Shown piece by piece: positions 8,213 through 16,013 of a stretch of DNA of 25,493 bases. A program made the translations under genes and the position numbers. Location: assembly GCA_034440175.1 (NCBI GenBank), contig JAWXBO010000092.1, positions 1 through 25,493 of the forward strand. The letters are read 5' to 3'. The DNA comes from SZUA-430 sp034440175. GTDB taxonomy: Bacteria > Pseudomonadota > Alphaproteobacteria > Micropepsales > Micropepsaceae. Numbering within the stretch: the stretch's first letter is position 1; every line of letters starts with the position of its first letter. The notes under the pieces were generated by a model that worked only from the letters and a program-made list of their open reading frames with translations, was not told where the DNA came from and made no database searches.

Positions 8213-9457
8213 ATGGATTTCAACGACACGCCCGCCGAAGCCAAGTTCCGCACCGAAGTGCGCGCATGGCTTGATGCCAACGCCAAACCGAAGAGCGCGA
8301 CCGGTTTCTCCGCCGAGAACCCGCGCTTTCAACGCAACGAGGCTGAGGCACTGAAAATTGCCAAGGCCTGGCAGGCCAAGAAAGCGGCCAAGGGTTACGC
8401 CCGCGTCACGTGGCCGAAGGAAAACGGCGGCCTCGGCGGCACGCCGATGCAACAGGTCGTCTACAGCCAAGAGGAATCGAAGTTCGACGTGCCATCGGGC
8501 TTTTTCGAAATCGGTCTTGGCATGTGCATCCCGACGGTCACGCACTACGCTTCAAAAGAAGTCGCCGCACGCTATGTGAAGCCCGCCCTCAACGGCGAGG
8601 AAATCTGGTGCCAACTCTTCTCCGAACCGTCGGCCGGTTCCGACGTGGCGGGATTGCGCACCCGCGCCGAACGCGACGGCGACGATTGGATCGTCAATGG
8701 TCAAAAAGTCTGGACGAGCGGCGCGCATTATTCCGACTACGGCATCGTGCTCACGCGCACCGACCCGGCGGCGCAAAAGCACAAGGGCTTGACGATGTTC
8801 TACTTGTCGATGAAGTCGCCGGGCGTCGAAGTCAAACCGATCAAGCAAATGTCTGGCGGCGCCAACTTCAACGAAGTCTATTTCACCAACGTGCGCATTC
8901 CCGATTCCCAACGCCTGGGCGAAGTCGGCGCGGGTTGGGGCGTGGCGCTCACCACACTAATGCATGAGCGTCTGGCGGTTGGAGGCGGGCAGGGCGGTGC
9001 GGGACCCGACATCAAGGAACTCATCGCACTCGCGCGCGAGACCGAACTCGAAGACGGCCCCGCGATCCGCAATGCCGCCGTGCGCGAGAAGATCGCCGAA
9101 TGGTACGTGCGCGGCCAAGGCCTGAAGTACACGACCTACCGCACGCTGACCGCGCTCAGCCAGGGCAAGGTGCCGGGCCCCGAAGCCTCGATCGCCAAGA
9201 TTGTCGTCGCGCCCAAAATGCAAATCCTCTCGTCGTTCGCCATGGACCTGGAAGACATGGGTGGTGTGATGACGGGCGAGGACGCGGCGCAGAACGGTGC
9301 CTTCCAACAATCGTACATGTGGGCGCCGGGCCTTCGCATCGCCGGCGGCACGGATGAAATCCTGAAGAACATCATCGCCGAGCGCGTGCTGGGCCTGCCG
9401 GCGGACATTCGCGTCGATAAGGACATCCCCTTCAACAAACTGCCGACGGGACGCTAG
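8213..9457 (+). CDS. Acyl-CoA dehydrogenase (second subunit of a likely pair)
   Basis: The product has 414 residues. The N-terminal helical domain includes VTWPKENGGLGGT (65-77). FSEPSAGSD (136-144) is the flavin and substrate binding motif, followed by NGQKVWTSGA (162-171), a standard middle-domain signature. The C-terminal domain ends with AGGTDEILKNIIAERVLGLP, close to the usual GGTSEIxRNIIAERxLGLPR that binds the FAD adenosine and diphosphate. It oxidises an acyl-CoA to the enoyl-CoA, passing electrons to electron-transfer flavoprotein. Its close coupling to the shorter acyl-CoA dehydrogenase 5' of it suggests one heteromeric enzyme, the arrangement known for bulky cyclic acyl-CoAs. The P450 gene follows after three bases, so the two are very likely co-translated. 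Confidence 0.93.
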   Translation: MDFNDTPAEAKFRTEVRAWLDANAKPKSATGFSAENPRFQRNEAEALKIAKAWQAKKAAKGYARVTWPKENGGLGGTPMQQVVYSQEESKFDVPSGFFEIGLGMCIPTVTHYASKEVAARYVKPALNGEEIWCQLFSEPSAGSDVAGLRTRAERDGDDWIVNGQKVWTSGAHYSDYGIVLTRTDPAAQKHKGLTMFYLSMKSPGVEVKPIKQMSGGANFNEVYFTNVRIPDSQRLGEVGAGWGVALTTLMHERLAVGGGQGGAGPDIKELIALARETELEDGPAIRNAAVREKIAEWYVRGQGLKYTTYRTLTALSQGKVPGPEASIAKIVVAPKMQILSSFAMDLEDMGGVMTGEDAAQNGAFQQSYMWAPGLRIAGGTDEILKNIIAERVLGLPADIRVDKDIPFNKLPTGR

Positions 9458-9460
9458 ACC

Positions 9461-10756
9461 ATGACAGCACCGCGACTGCCGTCAGATCTCGCTGTGGCAA
9501 TTGTTGATCCGCTTTCCCACGCTGACAACAGTCGCATTCATGATGCCTTCACCAAGATGCGCGCCCAATACCCGCTCGCCATTGCCGAGGTTGAAGGCTG
9601 CGAGCCATTTTGGGCCGTTTCGAAACATGCCGATATCCTCGAAATCAGCAAACAGAATGCGTTGTTCCCGAGCGGGGTGAAGTCGACGACGTTCACGACG
9701 ATCGCCGCGACCGAGCAGGTGAAGAAGATCACCGGCACCCCGCACCTCGTGAAGTCGCTGGTTCAGATGGACCCGCCTGAGCATCCGAAATACCGCGTGC
9801 TGACCCAGTCATGGTTCCTGCCGCAAAACCTGCGCAAGCTCGAACCGCGGTTGCGCCAGCTCGCGAAAATCTACGTCGACCGCATGGCGGAGAAGGGCGG
9901 CAGATGCGATTTCGTGGGCGACGTCGCAGTCTGGTATCCGCTGCGCGTCATCATGGACATTCTAGGCGTTCCCGAAGCCGACGAACCGCGGATGCTAAAG
10001 CTCACTCAAGAACTATTCGGTGCCACTGACTCAGAGCTCGGCCGCGAAGGCGGCGCGCCCGGCGGCTTCAGCGCGCTGATGAGCGACGACGCCGTCGCCT
10101 CACTGCAAGCCGTGGTGATGGACTTCTTCCAATACTTCAACGCCATCACCGAGGACCGTCGCGCCAACCCGCGCGACGACGTCGCCAGCGTCATCGCCAA
10201 CGGTAAGATCGACGGTCAACCGCTCGATCCCTTCAACGCCATGTCCTATTACGTCATCTTGGCGGCAGCAGGGCATGATACCACCAGCGCCTCGACCGCA
10301 GGCGGCATGTGGGCCTTGATCGACAATCCGGCAGAATTCAAGAAACTGAAAGACAACCCGGCCCTGATGCCAAGCTTCGTCGACGAGGCGATCCGCTGGA
10401 CCACGCCTGTGCGCCACTTCATGCGCTCAGCGACCCAGGACTACGAACTGCGCGGCCAGACAATCAGGAAAGACGACTGGCTGATGCTGCTCTATCCATC
10501 GGGCAACCGCGACGAGGAAGTCTTCGACGAACCGTTCAAGTTCAAAGTCGACCGCAGCCCGAACAAGCTGCTCTCTTTCGGCTTCGGTGCCCATGTTTGT
10601 ATCGGTCAGCATCTGGCAAAAATGGAAATGCGCGCACTGTTCGACGAACTGATCCCACGGCTCGAGTCGATCGAATTCGACGGCGAGCCGCGCCTTTCCG
10701 CCGCCAACTTCGTCAACGGCCCGAAAAAGATGCCGGTGCGATACAAGATCAACTGA
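9461..10756 (+). CDS. Cytochrome P450
   Basis: The product is a soluble bacterial P450 of 431 residues with no membrane anchor. Motifs in order are MDPPEHPKYR (103-112, C-helix region), the I-helix oxygen-activation motif AAAGHDTTS (268-276), the ExxR pair E309/R312 (EAIR) and the heme-binding loop FGFGAHVCIGQHLAKMEMR (373-391), whose Cys380 is the thiolate ligand. All catalytic parts are intact. It inserts one oxygen atom into an unactivated C-H bond, taking electrons from a ferredoxin and reductase that are not encoded here. The wording of the heme loop and C-helix resembles terpene- and steroid-hydroxylating bacterial families, but the CYP family cannot be assigned by eye. It is co-directional and nearly contiguous with the acyl-CoA dehydrogenases and the flavin oxidoreductase. 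Confidence 0.95.
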   Translation: MTAPRLPSDLAVAIVDPLSHADNSRIHDAFTKMRAQYPLAIAEVEGCEPFWAVSKHADILEISKQNALFPSGVKSTTFTTIAATEQVKKITGTPHLVKSLVQMDPPEHPKYRVLTQSWFLPQNLRKLEPRLRQLAKIYVDRMAEKGGRCDFVGDVAVWYPLRVIMDILGVPEADEPRMLKLTQELFGATDSELGREGGAPGGFSALMSDDAVASLQAVVMDFFQYFNAITEDRRANPRDDVASVIANGKIDGQPLDPFNAMSYYVILAAAGHDTTSASTAGGMWALIDNPAEFKKLKDNPALMPSFVDEAIRWTTPVRHFMRSATQDYELRGQTIRKDDWLMLLYPSGNRDEEVFDEPFKFKVDRSPNKLLSFGFGAHVCIGQHLAKMEMRALFDELIPRLESIEFDGEPRLSAANFVNGPKKMPVRYKIN

Positions 10757-10798
10757 CAACAAGCGACAATGGGCCCGCAAAGCCCGGGAGGACCGCAC

Positions 10799-12061
10799 AT
10801 GAAGTTCACCTGGTTCAATCTGATGCCGTGGCCGTATTTGCCCGACGACTTTCGCGAGAAACACCGCTCGGTCTGGGTTGACATTGACTCGCGCCTCTTC
10901 GACGCCGAAAAAAGCCATGAGGTCTACAACACCTATATGGACTTGCTGGAATATGCCGGCACACTCGGCTTCGACGGCATCGGCGTCAACGAGCATCATC
11001 AAAACGGTTACGGCATCATGCCCTCGCCCAACATCATCGCGGCAGGCCTCGCGCGGCGCACAAAGGACGTCGGCATTGTCGTCCTTGGGAATTCGATCGC
11101 GCTCTACAATCCGCCCGTCCGCGTTGCCGAGGAATTCGCCATGCTCGATTGCATCTCGGGCGGCAGGCTGGTGGCGGGCTTTCCCGTCGGCACCTCGATG
11201 GACACGAACTATTGCTACGGCCAGATCCCGGCACTGACCCGCGAGAAATATCTCGAAGCGCACGATCTCATCATGAAGGCCTGGCACAATCCCGATCCGT
11301 TCGCCTTCAACGGCCGCTATAACAAACTGCGCCACGTCAACATCTGGCCGAGGCCCATCCAAAAGCCGAACCCGCCAATCCACATCCCTGGCGGCGGCTC
11401 GGTCGAGACCTACGATTTCTGTATCGACAACACCTACTCGTATTCGTACCTGTCGTTCTCCGGCTACATCCGCGGCAAGGCGTTGATGCAGGGCTATTGG
11501 GACCGCGTGGCTGAGCGCAACGCCCCCGACACCTCGCCCCATCGCGCGGGCTTCGCGCAAACGATCTGCGTCGCAGACACCGACGAAGAGGCCGAACGTC
11601 TCTACAGCGAACACGTGCTCTATTTCTACAATCGTTGTCTGCACGTTTACGCGGGCTTCGCCGACGCGCCCGGCTATCGCACGATCAAGACGATTCAAAC
11701 CGGCGCCCTGTCGCAATACGCGCCGCCGATCGACGGTTACGCGCACCTGACCTGGAAGGACCTCATCGAAGGCGGCCACGTCATCGCCGGCAGCCCCGAA
11801 ACGGTTCGCCAACGCATGGAAGAACTGATCAAGGGCCTGCGCGTCGGCAATATCTTCTGCCTCATGCATGTCGGAAACATGCCGAAGGAAAAGGCGATGT
11901 ACTCGACCCAACTCTTCGCCGAAAAAGTGATGCCGAAACTGCGCCACCTCTATCCCGAATACGCCGATGACGGCCGCTTCTGGTGCAAACCGATGAAAGC
12001 TCAAGTCACACCCGGAAGCCTGCCGCGCGCCGAAGACGCCGCGCGCTTGGCCCGCGGTTAA
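10799..12061 (+). CDS. LLM-class (luciferase-like) flavin-dependent oxidoreductase
   Basis: The 420 residues start at MKFTWFNLMPWPYLPDDF, chosen because GGGAGGA lies just upstream; an ATG 30 bases earlier gives only a Gly/Pro-rich extension. The fold is the luciferase-like TIM barrel. Markers are VNEHHQNGYGIMPSP (63-77), NPPVRVAEEFAMLDCISGGR (104-123) and the following GFPVG; the middle has IWPRPIQKPNPPIHIPGGGS. Such enzymes use reduced FMN or F420, commonly for monooxygenation including type II Baeyer-Villiger reactions. Next to a P450 upstream and a hydrolase downstream, turning a ketone into an ester or lactone is a reasonable guess. A flavin reductase is not present in the window. The cofactor and substrate are not readable from sequence. 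Confidence 0.9.
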   Translation: MKFTWFNLMPWPYLPDDFREKHRSVWVDIDSRLFDAEKSHEVYNTYMDLLEYAGTLGFDGIGVNEHHQNGYGIMPSPNIIAAGLARRTKDVGIVVLGNSIALYNPPVRVAEEFAMLDCISGGRLVAGFPVGTSMDTNYCYGQIPALTREKYLEAHDLIMKAWHNPDPFAFNGRYNKLRHVNIWPRPIQKPNPPIHIPGGGSVETYDFCIDNTYSYSYLSFSGYIRGKALMQGYWDRVAERNAPDTSPHRAGFAQTICVADTDEEAERLYSEHVLYFYNRCLHVYAGFADAPGYRTIKTIQTGALSQYAPPIDGYAHLTWKDLIEGGHVIAGSPETVRQRMEELIKGLRVGNIFCLMHVGNMPKEKAMYSTQLFAEKVMPKLRHLYPEYADDGRFWCKPMKAQVTPGSLPRAEDAARLARG

Positions 12062-12078
12062 AGGGGAGGACGATACTC

Positions 12079-12855
12079 ATGGAACTCAAAACCATCCAAA
12101 CCCCGCGCGTCCCCGTCCGCTATTACGAAGGCGGCAACGGAAAACCGCTTGTCTTCTTGCACGGCGCCGGCGGCATCATTCCCACCGACCCGTTCCTGGA
12201 CAAGCTCGCTAAAAGGTTTCACGTCTACGCGCCTCTGTTGCCGGGTTACGGCGACAGTCAGGAATGCTCAACGCTGCGCGACATGCTCGACTTTACGCTG
12301 CACACGCTCGACGTCGTCGAATCGCTAGGCCTGAAGGACCCGATCCTCACCGGCCACTCGATGGGCGGCATGATCGCGGCCGAAATGGCGGCCGTCGCGC
12401 ACAACGATTTCACCAGACTGGGGCTCATTTGTCCGGCGGGCCTGTGGATCGACAAACACCCCATCGCCGACTTGTTTGCGATGCTGCCCTACGAAATGCC
12501 AGCTTACCTCTTTCACGATGTCGAGATGGGCACGAAGTTGATGACGGCGGGCGTCGCTCTCGACAATCCCGAGTGGCTCAAAGGCTTCCTGGTGATGAAC
12601 GCGCGCCAAATGGGCACGGCCGGAAAGCTCCTTTTCCCGGTCCCCGACCGCGGCCTCAGCGAACGACTCTATCGGATCAAGGCGAAAACACTTCTCGTCT
12701 GGGGCGCCAGCGACAAGCTGATCCCGCCCGTCTACGGCGAAGCCTTCAAAAAGGCAATCAAAGGGGCACAACTTGCCATCATTCCGAAGGCGGGGCATTT
12801 GATCAATCTGGAACAGCCGGACGAATTGGTGTCTGCACTCGGTCAGCTCAATTGA
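12079..12855 (+). CDS. Alpha/beta-fold hydrolase
   Basis: The gene encodes 258 residues from the ATG preceded by AAGGGGAGGA; the frame is open further upstream inside the previous gene but has no comparable start. The canonical alpha/beta hydrolase features are all present: the oxyanion loop FLHGAGG (26-32), the nucleophile elbow GHSMGG with Ser94, the acid Asp212 in WGASDK, and the base His240 in PKAGHL. A cap region with ICPAGLWID to about MGTAGKLL lies between strands 6 and 7. The family includes esterases, lactonases, C-C bond hydrolases and epoxide hydrolases. In this operon the likely job is opening an ester or lactone made by the preceding oxygenases. It is the last gene of the rightward unit; the next genes converge on it 36 bp later. 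Confidence 0.93.
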   Translation: MELKTIQTPRVPVRYYEGGNGKPLVFLHGAGGIIPTDPFLDKLAKRFHVYAPLLPGYGDSQECSTLRDMLDFTLHTLDVVESLGLKDPILTGHSMGGMIAAEMAAVAHNDFTRLGLICPAGLWIDKHPIADLFAMLPYEMPAYLFHDVEMGTKLMTAGVALDNPEWLKGFLVMNARQMGTAGKLLFPVPDRGLSERLYRIKAKTLLVWGASDKLIPPVYGEAFKKAIKGAQLAIIPKAGHLINLEQPDELVSALGQLN

Positions 12856-12891
12856 AAACCTGATAGAGCAGAGGCATCGATAGTCTCATGA

Positions 12892-13545
12892 TCATTCTCC
12901 CTGAAGCCGCAACGCCACCTCGCAGAGGATGGACTCGATGCCAAGCAAGAGTTGTCTTTCGTTGAGCACGGACCCGCATTCGATACTGTGCCCGGCCGCC
13001 TTCAGGCGCTGGGCTTGGCGTTCGAGGTAAGGGACATGAACGAACCCAGCCACCTTCGGTCCGCTCACCTCCGCCGCCGCCATCAATTTGTAGAACAACA
13101 TATTGCAGACGTAGTCGCCGGCATCGTCGGACCGCACCATGGGAACGCCCGACTGTTGCAAGCGCCCTGCAATCTCCTTCAACGGCAATCGCGACGGATA
13201 AATTGCCGGCCCATGCTGGTTGACGCAACCCGTACCGGAGTAAGCACCGGTAAAGTCCGGCCGGTTCGTGGCAACGCAATTGCGGGCGGTCGACTCGAGC
13301 GTGACACCCATAGCCTTGGCGCTGAGCCCGAATGACACCACGGCCTCGGGCTGCAACGCCGATAATAACGGAAACATGGTGGTGCTCCACATCTCGAACG
13401 TGACCGGCAAAGTCCGCACCACCAAGCGCGCACCGGCTGGCTGCCAACCCGTTCGTTCAAGCTCCTCCATCGCCCAAGCCGTCGGGTTTTCGGGTGCACC
13501 GGGAAAAGCAGAAAACCCTGTGGCGAGGATGAGCGGCGCTTTCAT
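12892..13545 (-). CDS. pcp: Pyroglutamyl-peptidase I family cysteine peptidase
   Basis: The 217 residues align in outline with C15 pyrrolidone-carboxylate peptidases, which cut an N-terminal pyroglutamate from peptides in the cytoplasm. The catalytic triad is visible: Glu84 in TLESTARN, Cys147 in SDDAGDYVCNMLFY and His170 in GFVHVPYL. These fall close to the usual 81/144/168. The first strand, ILATGFSAFPGAPENPT, corresponds to the GFxPFGgxxxNPs start of the family. The start codon overlaps the stop of the preceding mmcQ-like gene (ATGA), so the two are translationally coupled. Its length and active site indicate a working enzyme, though the substrate-pocket residues differ enough from the Escherichia/Bacillus type that another N-terminal residue is possible. 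Confidence 0.9.
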   Translation of the reverse strand: MKAPLILATGFSAFPGAPENPTAWAMEELERTGWQPAGARLVVRTLPVTFEMWSTTMFPLLSALQPEAVVSFGLSAKAMGVTLESTARNCVATNRPDFTGAYSGTGCVNQHGPAIYPSRLPLKEIAGRLQQSGVPMVRSDDAGDYVCNMLFYKLMAAAEVSGPKVAGFVHVPYLERQAQRLKAAGHSIECGSVLNERQLLLGIESILCEVALRLQGE

Positions 13546-13883
13546 CTACCCTTTGCCTTTCGCGCTGGCGCCTTGGTGAGCAGGTTGGCATGCGCAGTCT
13601 TGATCGCACTCTCAGCCGTCCTTGCGTCCACGAACTTCAGGTGCAGCCACGTCGCGCCCTTATCGCCCCAGGCATTCGGGATGCGCTGAAACATCTTTGG
13701 TTCGGCTCCGGTCATCATCTCCTGTTGCTCGGGCGTCAACTTCACCATCGCCCGCCCGTCTTTCTCGGACAGTGTCGAAAAAATCTTTCCTCCCGCACGG
13801 AACGACGCCAGCTCGAAATGCGGCGCCTCAAGCGCATCGGGCATGGACAGCGCCAGTTTGCGAAAGGCTGCGACCGATAACAT
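13542..13883 (-). CDS. MmcQ/YjbR family protein
   Basis: The product has 113 residues from MLSVAAFRKLALSMPDALE; an upstream in-frame start adds only MWSRRS. The sequence has the typical MmcQ/YjbR pattern: an N-terminal helix with FRKLALSMPDALEAPHFELASFRAGGK (described here in part), then the strand GKIFSTLSEKDGRAMVKLTPEQQ, a helix, and the WGDKGATWLHLKF segment near the end followed by a Lys/Arg-rich tail. The fold is called a double-wing 'DNA-binding' type, but a real DNA target is not established for most members. It starts one base after the sulfatase stop and overlaps the peptidase start, so it is the middle gene of a tight operon. Its function in that context is unknown. Confidence 0.88.
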   Translation of the reverse strand: MLSVAAFRKLALSMPDALEAPHFELASFRAGGKIFSTLSEKDGRAMVKLTPEQQEMMTGAEPKMFQRIPNAWGDKGATWLHLKFVDARTAESAIKTAHANLLTKAPARKAKGR

Positions 13884-13884
13884 G

Positions 13885-15903
13885 CTACGGCGTGACCACA
13901 TTGAAGTTCGGCTGCACCGGATCGATCAGCGCGACCAGCTCGGCATAGGCGTCGCTCTTGCCCGAGACCTTCACCGCACCCGTCGCCGTCTTTAGCGTCA
14001 GCGGCACGCCAGCAAGCAACGTCTCCAGCAGATCCGAGCGCTTCATCGTCGCCGTCGCGTCCGCCTTGTCGTCGACGATCCCTTCCTCGTGAATGAGGAC
14101 GCCATTCTCGACCGTCAGCAAATGCTTCTCGCGTACGTCGCTCAGCACAAGATTGATCTTGAATGCCTTGCCGGCCGAGCGTTCCGAATTGAATCGGACC
14201 GCGGCAAAGTCGAGCATCATCGTCGTCGGCGTCGCCCGCACCAGAGCGGCGCTGAAGCGCTGAATGCCGGCATCGACCACGCCATGACGGAGTTCCTGCG
14301 CGCCGGTCAGATAGATGTTGCGCCACGTACCGGCCTCGGCGCGATAGCCGAGCTGCGTGTATACGTCGGCCAGCATCTCCTTCGCCTTCGTATTGCCGGC
14401 ATCGGCGAAGACGACGTGATTGAGCAGCATCGCGGCCCAGCGATACTCGCCCGTCTTCGCCGCCGCATCGGCCTTCCCGATCACTGCGTCAGGGCCGCCC
14501 ATCGCCTCCACATAATGCGTGCCCGCCGCGACCGGCGGCAGCGCGTTCAGCGACGACGGATTGGCGTCGTACCACCCCATGTAGCGCTGATACACCGCCT
14601 TCGAGTTATGGCTCATCGTGCCGTAATAGCCGCGATTGTACCACTCGTGCGCCAGCACGTCGGGCAGCTGCAACTGCTCGGCAATCTCGACGCCGGTCAG
14701 CCCGTTATTCATCAACCGCACTGTCTGATCGTGCAGGTACTTGTACGCGTCGCGATGTTTGGACAAAAAGTCCATGATCACGCCCGTCCCGAAACGCGGT
14801 ATGCCGTGCGCGGCGAACAGCACGTCGCTCGTGTCGCCGTAGAGCCGGATCGCTTGCGTCAGATAATCCGCCCAATCCTTCGCATTGCGCACGAGTGCGC
14901 CACGCGCCGGCAGCAGATTGTGCATCGTCGCATTCGCGTTCTCCGCCATGAATAGCGCGCGCATCTGCGGCAGATGAAAGTTCATCTCCGCCGGCGCTTC
15001 CGTTCCCGGCGTCACCTGGAAGACCATCGTGACGCCATCGACCGTCATCTGGGTGCCGGTCCTGGAAATGATGTCCGTCGGCGCGATCAGCGAAATGGCG
15101 CCGCTCGAAATCCCGGGCCCAAGCCCCGACGTCATCTCGCCCTCGACGCCGCGCGGCAACGTGGTTCCGAACTGGAATCGCGCGCGGCGCGTCATTGCTG
15201 GCCCCGCGATCACGTTCTCTGAGATCGAATGCTCCATAAAGCCTTCCGGCGCGATGATCTTCACGCGGCCCGCTTTCACGGCCTCCTCGGTCGTGACGCC
15301 CATGACGCCGCCGAAATGGTCCGCGTGGCTGTGCGAGTAGACGACGGCGACAACCGGCTTGTCGCCCACGTGCTTCTTGACCAGCGCCAACGCTGCCTTT
15401 GCCACCTCAACGGTCGTCAACGGATCGACGACAATGTATCCTTTGCCGGTCTGGATGAACGACACAGTCGACACGTCGAATCCGCGCACCTGATAGATGC
15501 GCTCGGCCACTTTGAAGAGGCCGCTCTTCGTCACCAGCTGCGCCTGCCGCCACAGGCTTGGGTTTGCGCTCTCCGGTGCCTCGCCCTTCAGGAAGTCGTA
15601 GGACGCGAGATCGAACACGACCTTGCCGCTCTCGTCCTTGATCTTCGGCTCATCCAGCGTCGCCACAAACCCGCGCGCCGCAAAGTCGAAGTCTTGCTTG
15701 TTGGAGAACGGCAGCTCTTTCAGGATATTCTCGCGCGCCTCCTTCGTGGAGGTCGTCGCCTCCGCCACCACGTCTTGCGGAATACTGGGCGCCGGCGCAC
15801 CCAGGATCATCGGCAGCACGCCGCGAAATATGAAGGCAAACCCGATCAGAAGCGCGGCTGTAACTGCCACCCCTACTCCAAGCCCCCGCGCAAACGATCC
15901 CAT
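13885..15903 (-). CDS. Alkyl/aryl-sulfatase, metallo-beta-lactamase fold (SdsA1/BDS1/YjcS type)
   Basis: The 672 residues start at MGSFARGLG, preceded by AGGGG at suitable spacing. Residues 9-30 form a membrane anchor or uncleaved signal, so the enzyme should act in the periplasm. The zinc-binding motif SHSHADHFGG (190-199) gives His191, His193, Asp195 and His196. More metal ligands are expected in the ALFMAENANATMHNL and FAAHGIPRFG segments, both typical of SDS sulfatases. A helical dimerisation domain follows (LMNNGLTGVEIAEQLQLP, HEWYNRGYYGTMSHN). The last 130 or so residues form an SCP2-like domain that binds the alkyl chain. Such enzymes hydrolyse primary or secondary alkyl sulfates to alcohols and sulfate. 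It heads the operon with the MmcQ-like and peptidase genes. Confidence 0.92.
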   Translation of the reverse strand: MGSFARGLGVGVAVTAALLIGFAFIFRGVLPMILGAPAPSIPQDVVAEATTSTKEARENILKELPFSNKQDFDFAARGFVATLDEPKIKDESGKVVFDLASYDFLKGEAPESANPSLWRQAQLVTKSGLFKVAERIYQVRGFDVSTVSFIQTGKGYIVVDPLTTVEVAKAALALVKKHVGDKPVVAVVYSHSHADHFGGVMGVTTEEAVKAGRVKIIAPEGFMEHSISENVIAGPAMTRRARFQFGTTLPRGVEGEMTSGLGPGISSGAISLIAPTDIISRTGTQMTVDGVTMVFQVTPGTEAPAEMNFHLPQMRALFMAENANATMHNLLPARGALVRNAKDWADYLTQAIRLYGDTSDVLFAAHGIPRFGTGVIMDFLSKHRDAYKYLHDQTVRLMNNGLTGVEIAEQLQLPDVLAHEWYNRGYYGTMSHNSKAVYQRYMGWYDANPSSLNALPPVAAGTHYVEAMGGPDAVIGKADAAAKTGEYRWAAMLLNHVVFADAGNTKAKEMLADVYTQLGYRAEAGTWRNIYLTGAQELRHGVVDAGIQRFSAALVRATPTTMMLDFAAVRFNSERSAGKAFKINLVLSDVREKHLLTVENGVLIHEEGIVDDKADATATMKRSDLLETLLAGVPLTLKTATGAVKVSGKSDAYAELVALIDPVQPNFNVVTP

Positions 15904-16013
15904 CGTGCAGTCCCCTTTTTTCCTCAACAGACTTTAAAAGCTTTACCTCTGGCGCACCATCCAAAAGATCACATTGTCCAGCGCAAATGCCACTCCCCCT
16001 GAGTCCCGTTTCT

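Noticed and set aside
7040..8545. 501-codon minus-strand frame opposite the acyl-CoA dehydrogenases
   Set aside because: Same reason: it is the shadow of well-defined genes and has no motif or ribosome-binding site.
10427..12004. 525-codon open frame on the minus strand across the P450 and flavin oxidoreductase genes
   Set aside because: It is antisense to two genes with complete catalytic motifs. The translation is Arg/Val/Asp-rich with no recognisable domain, as expected from the complement of GC-rich coding sequence.
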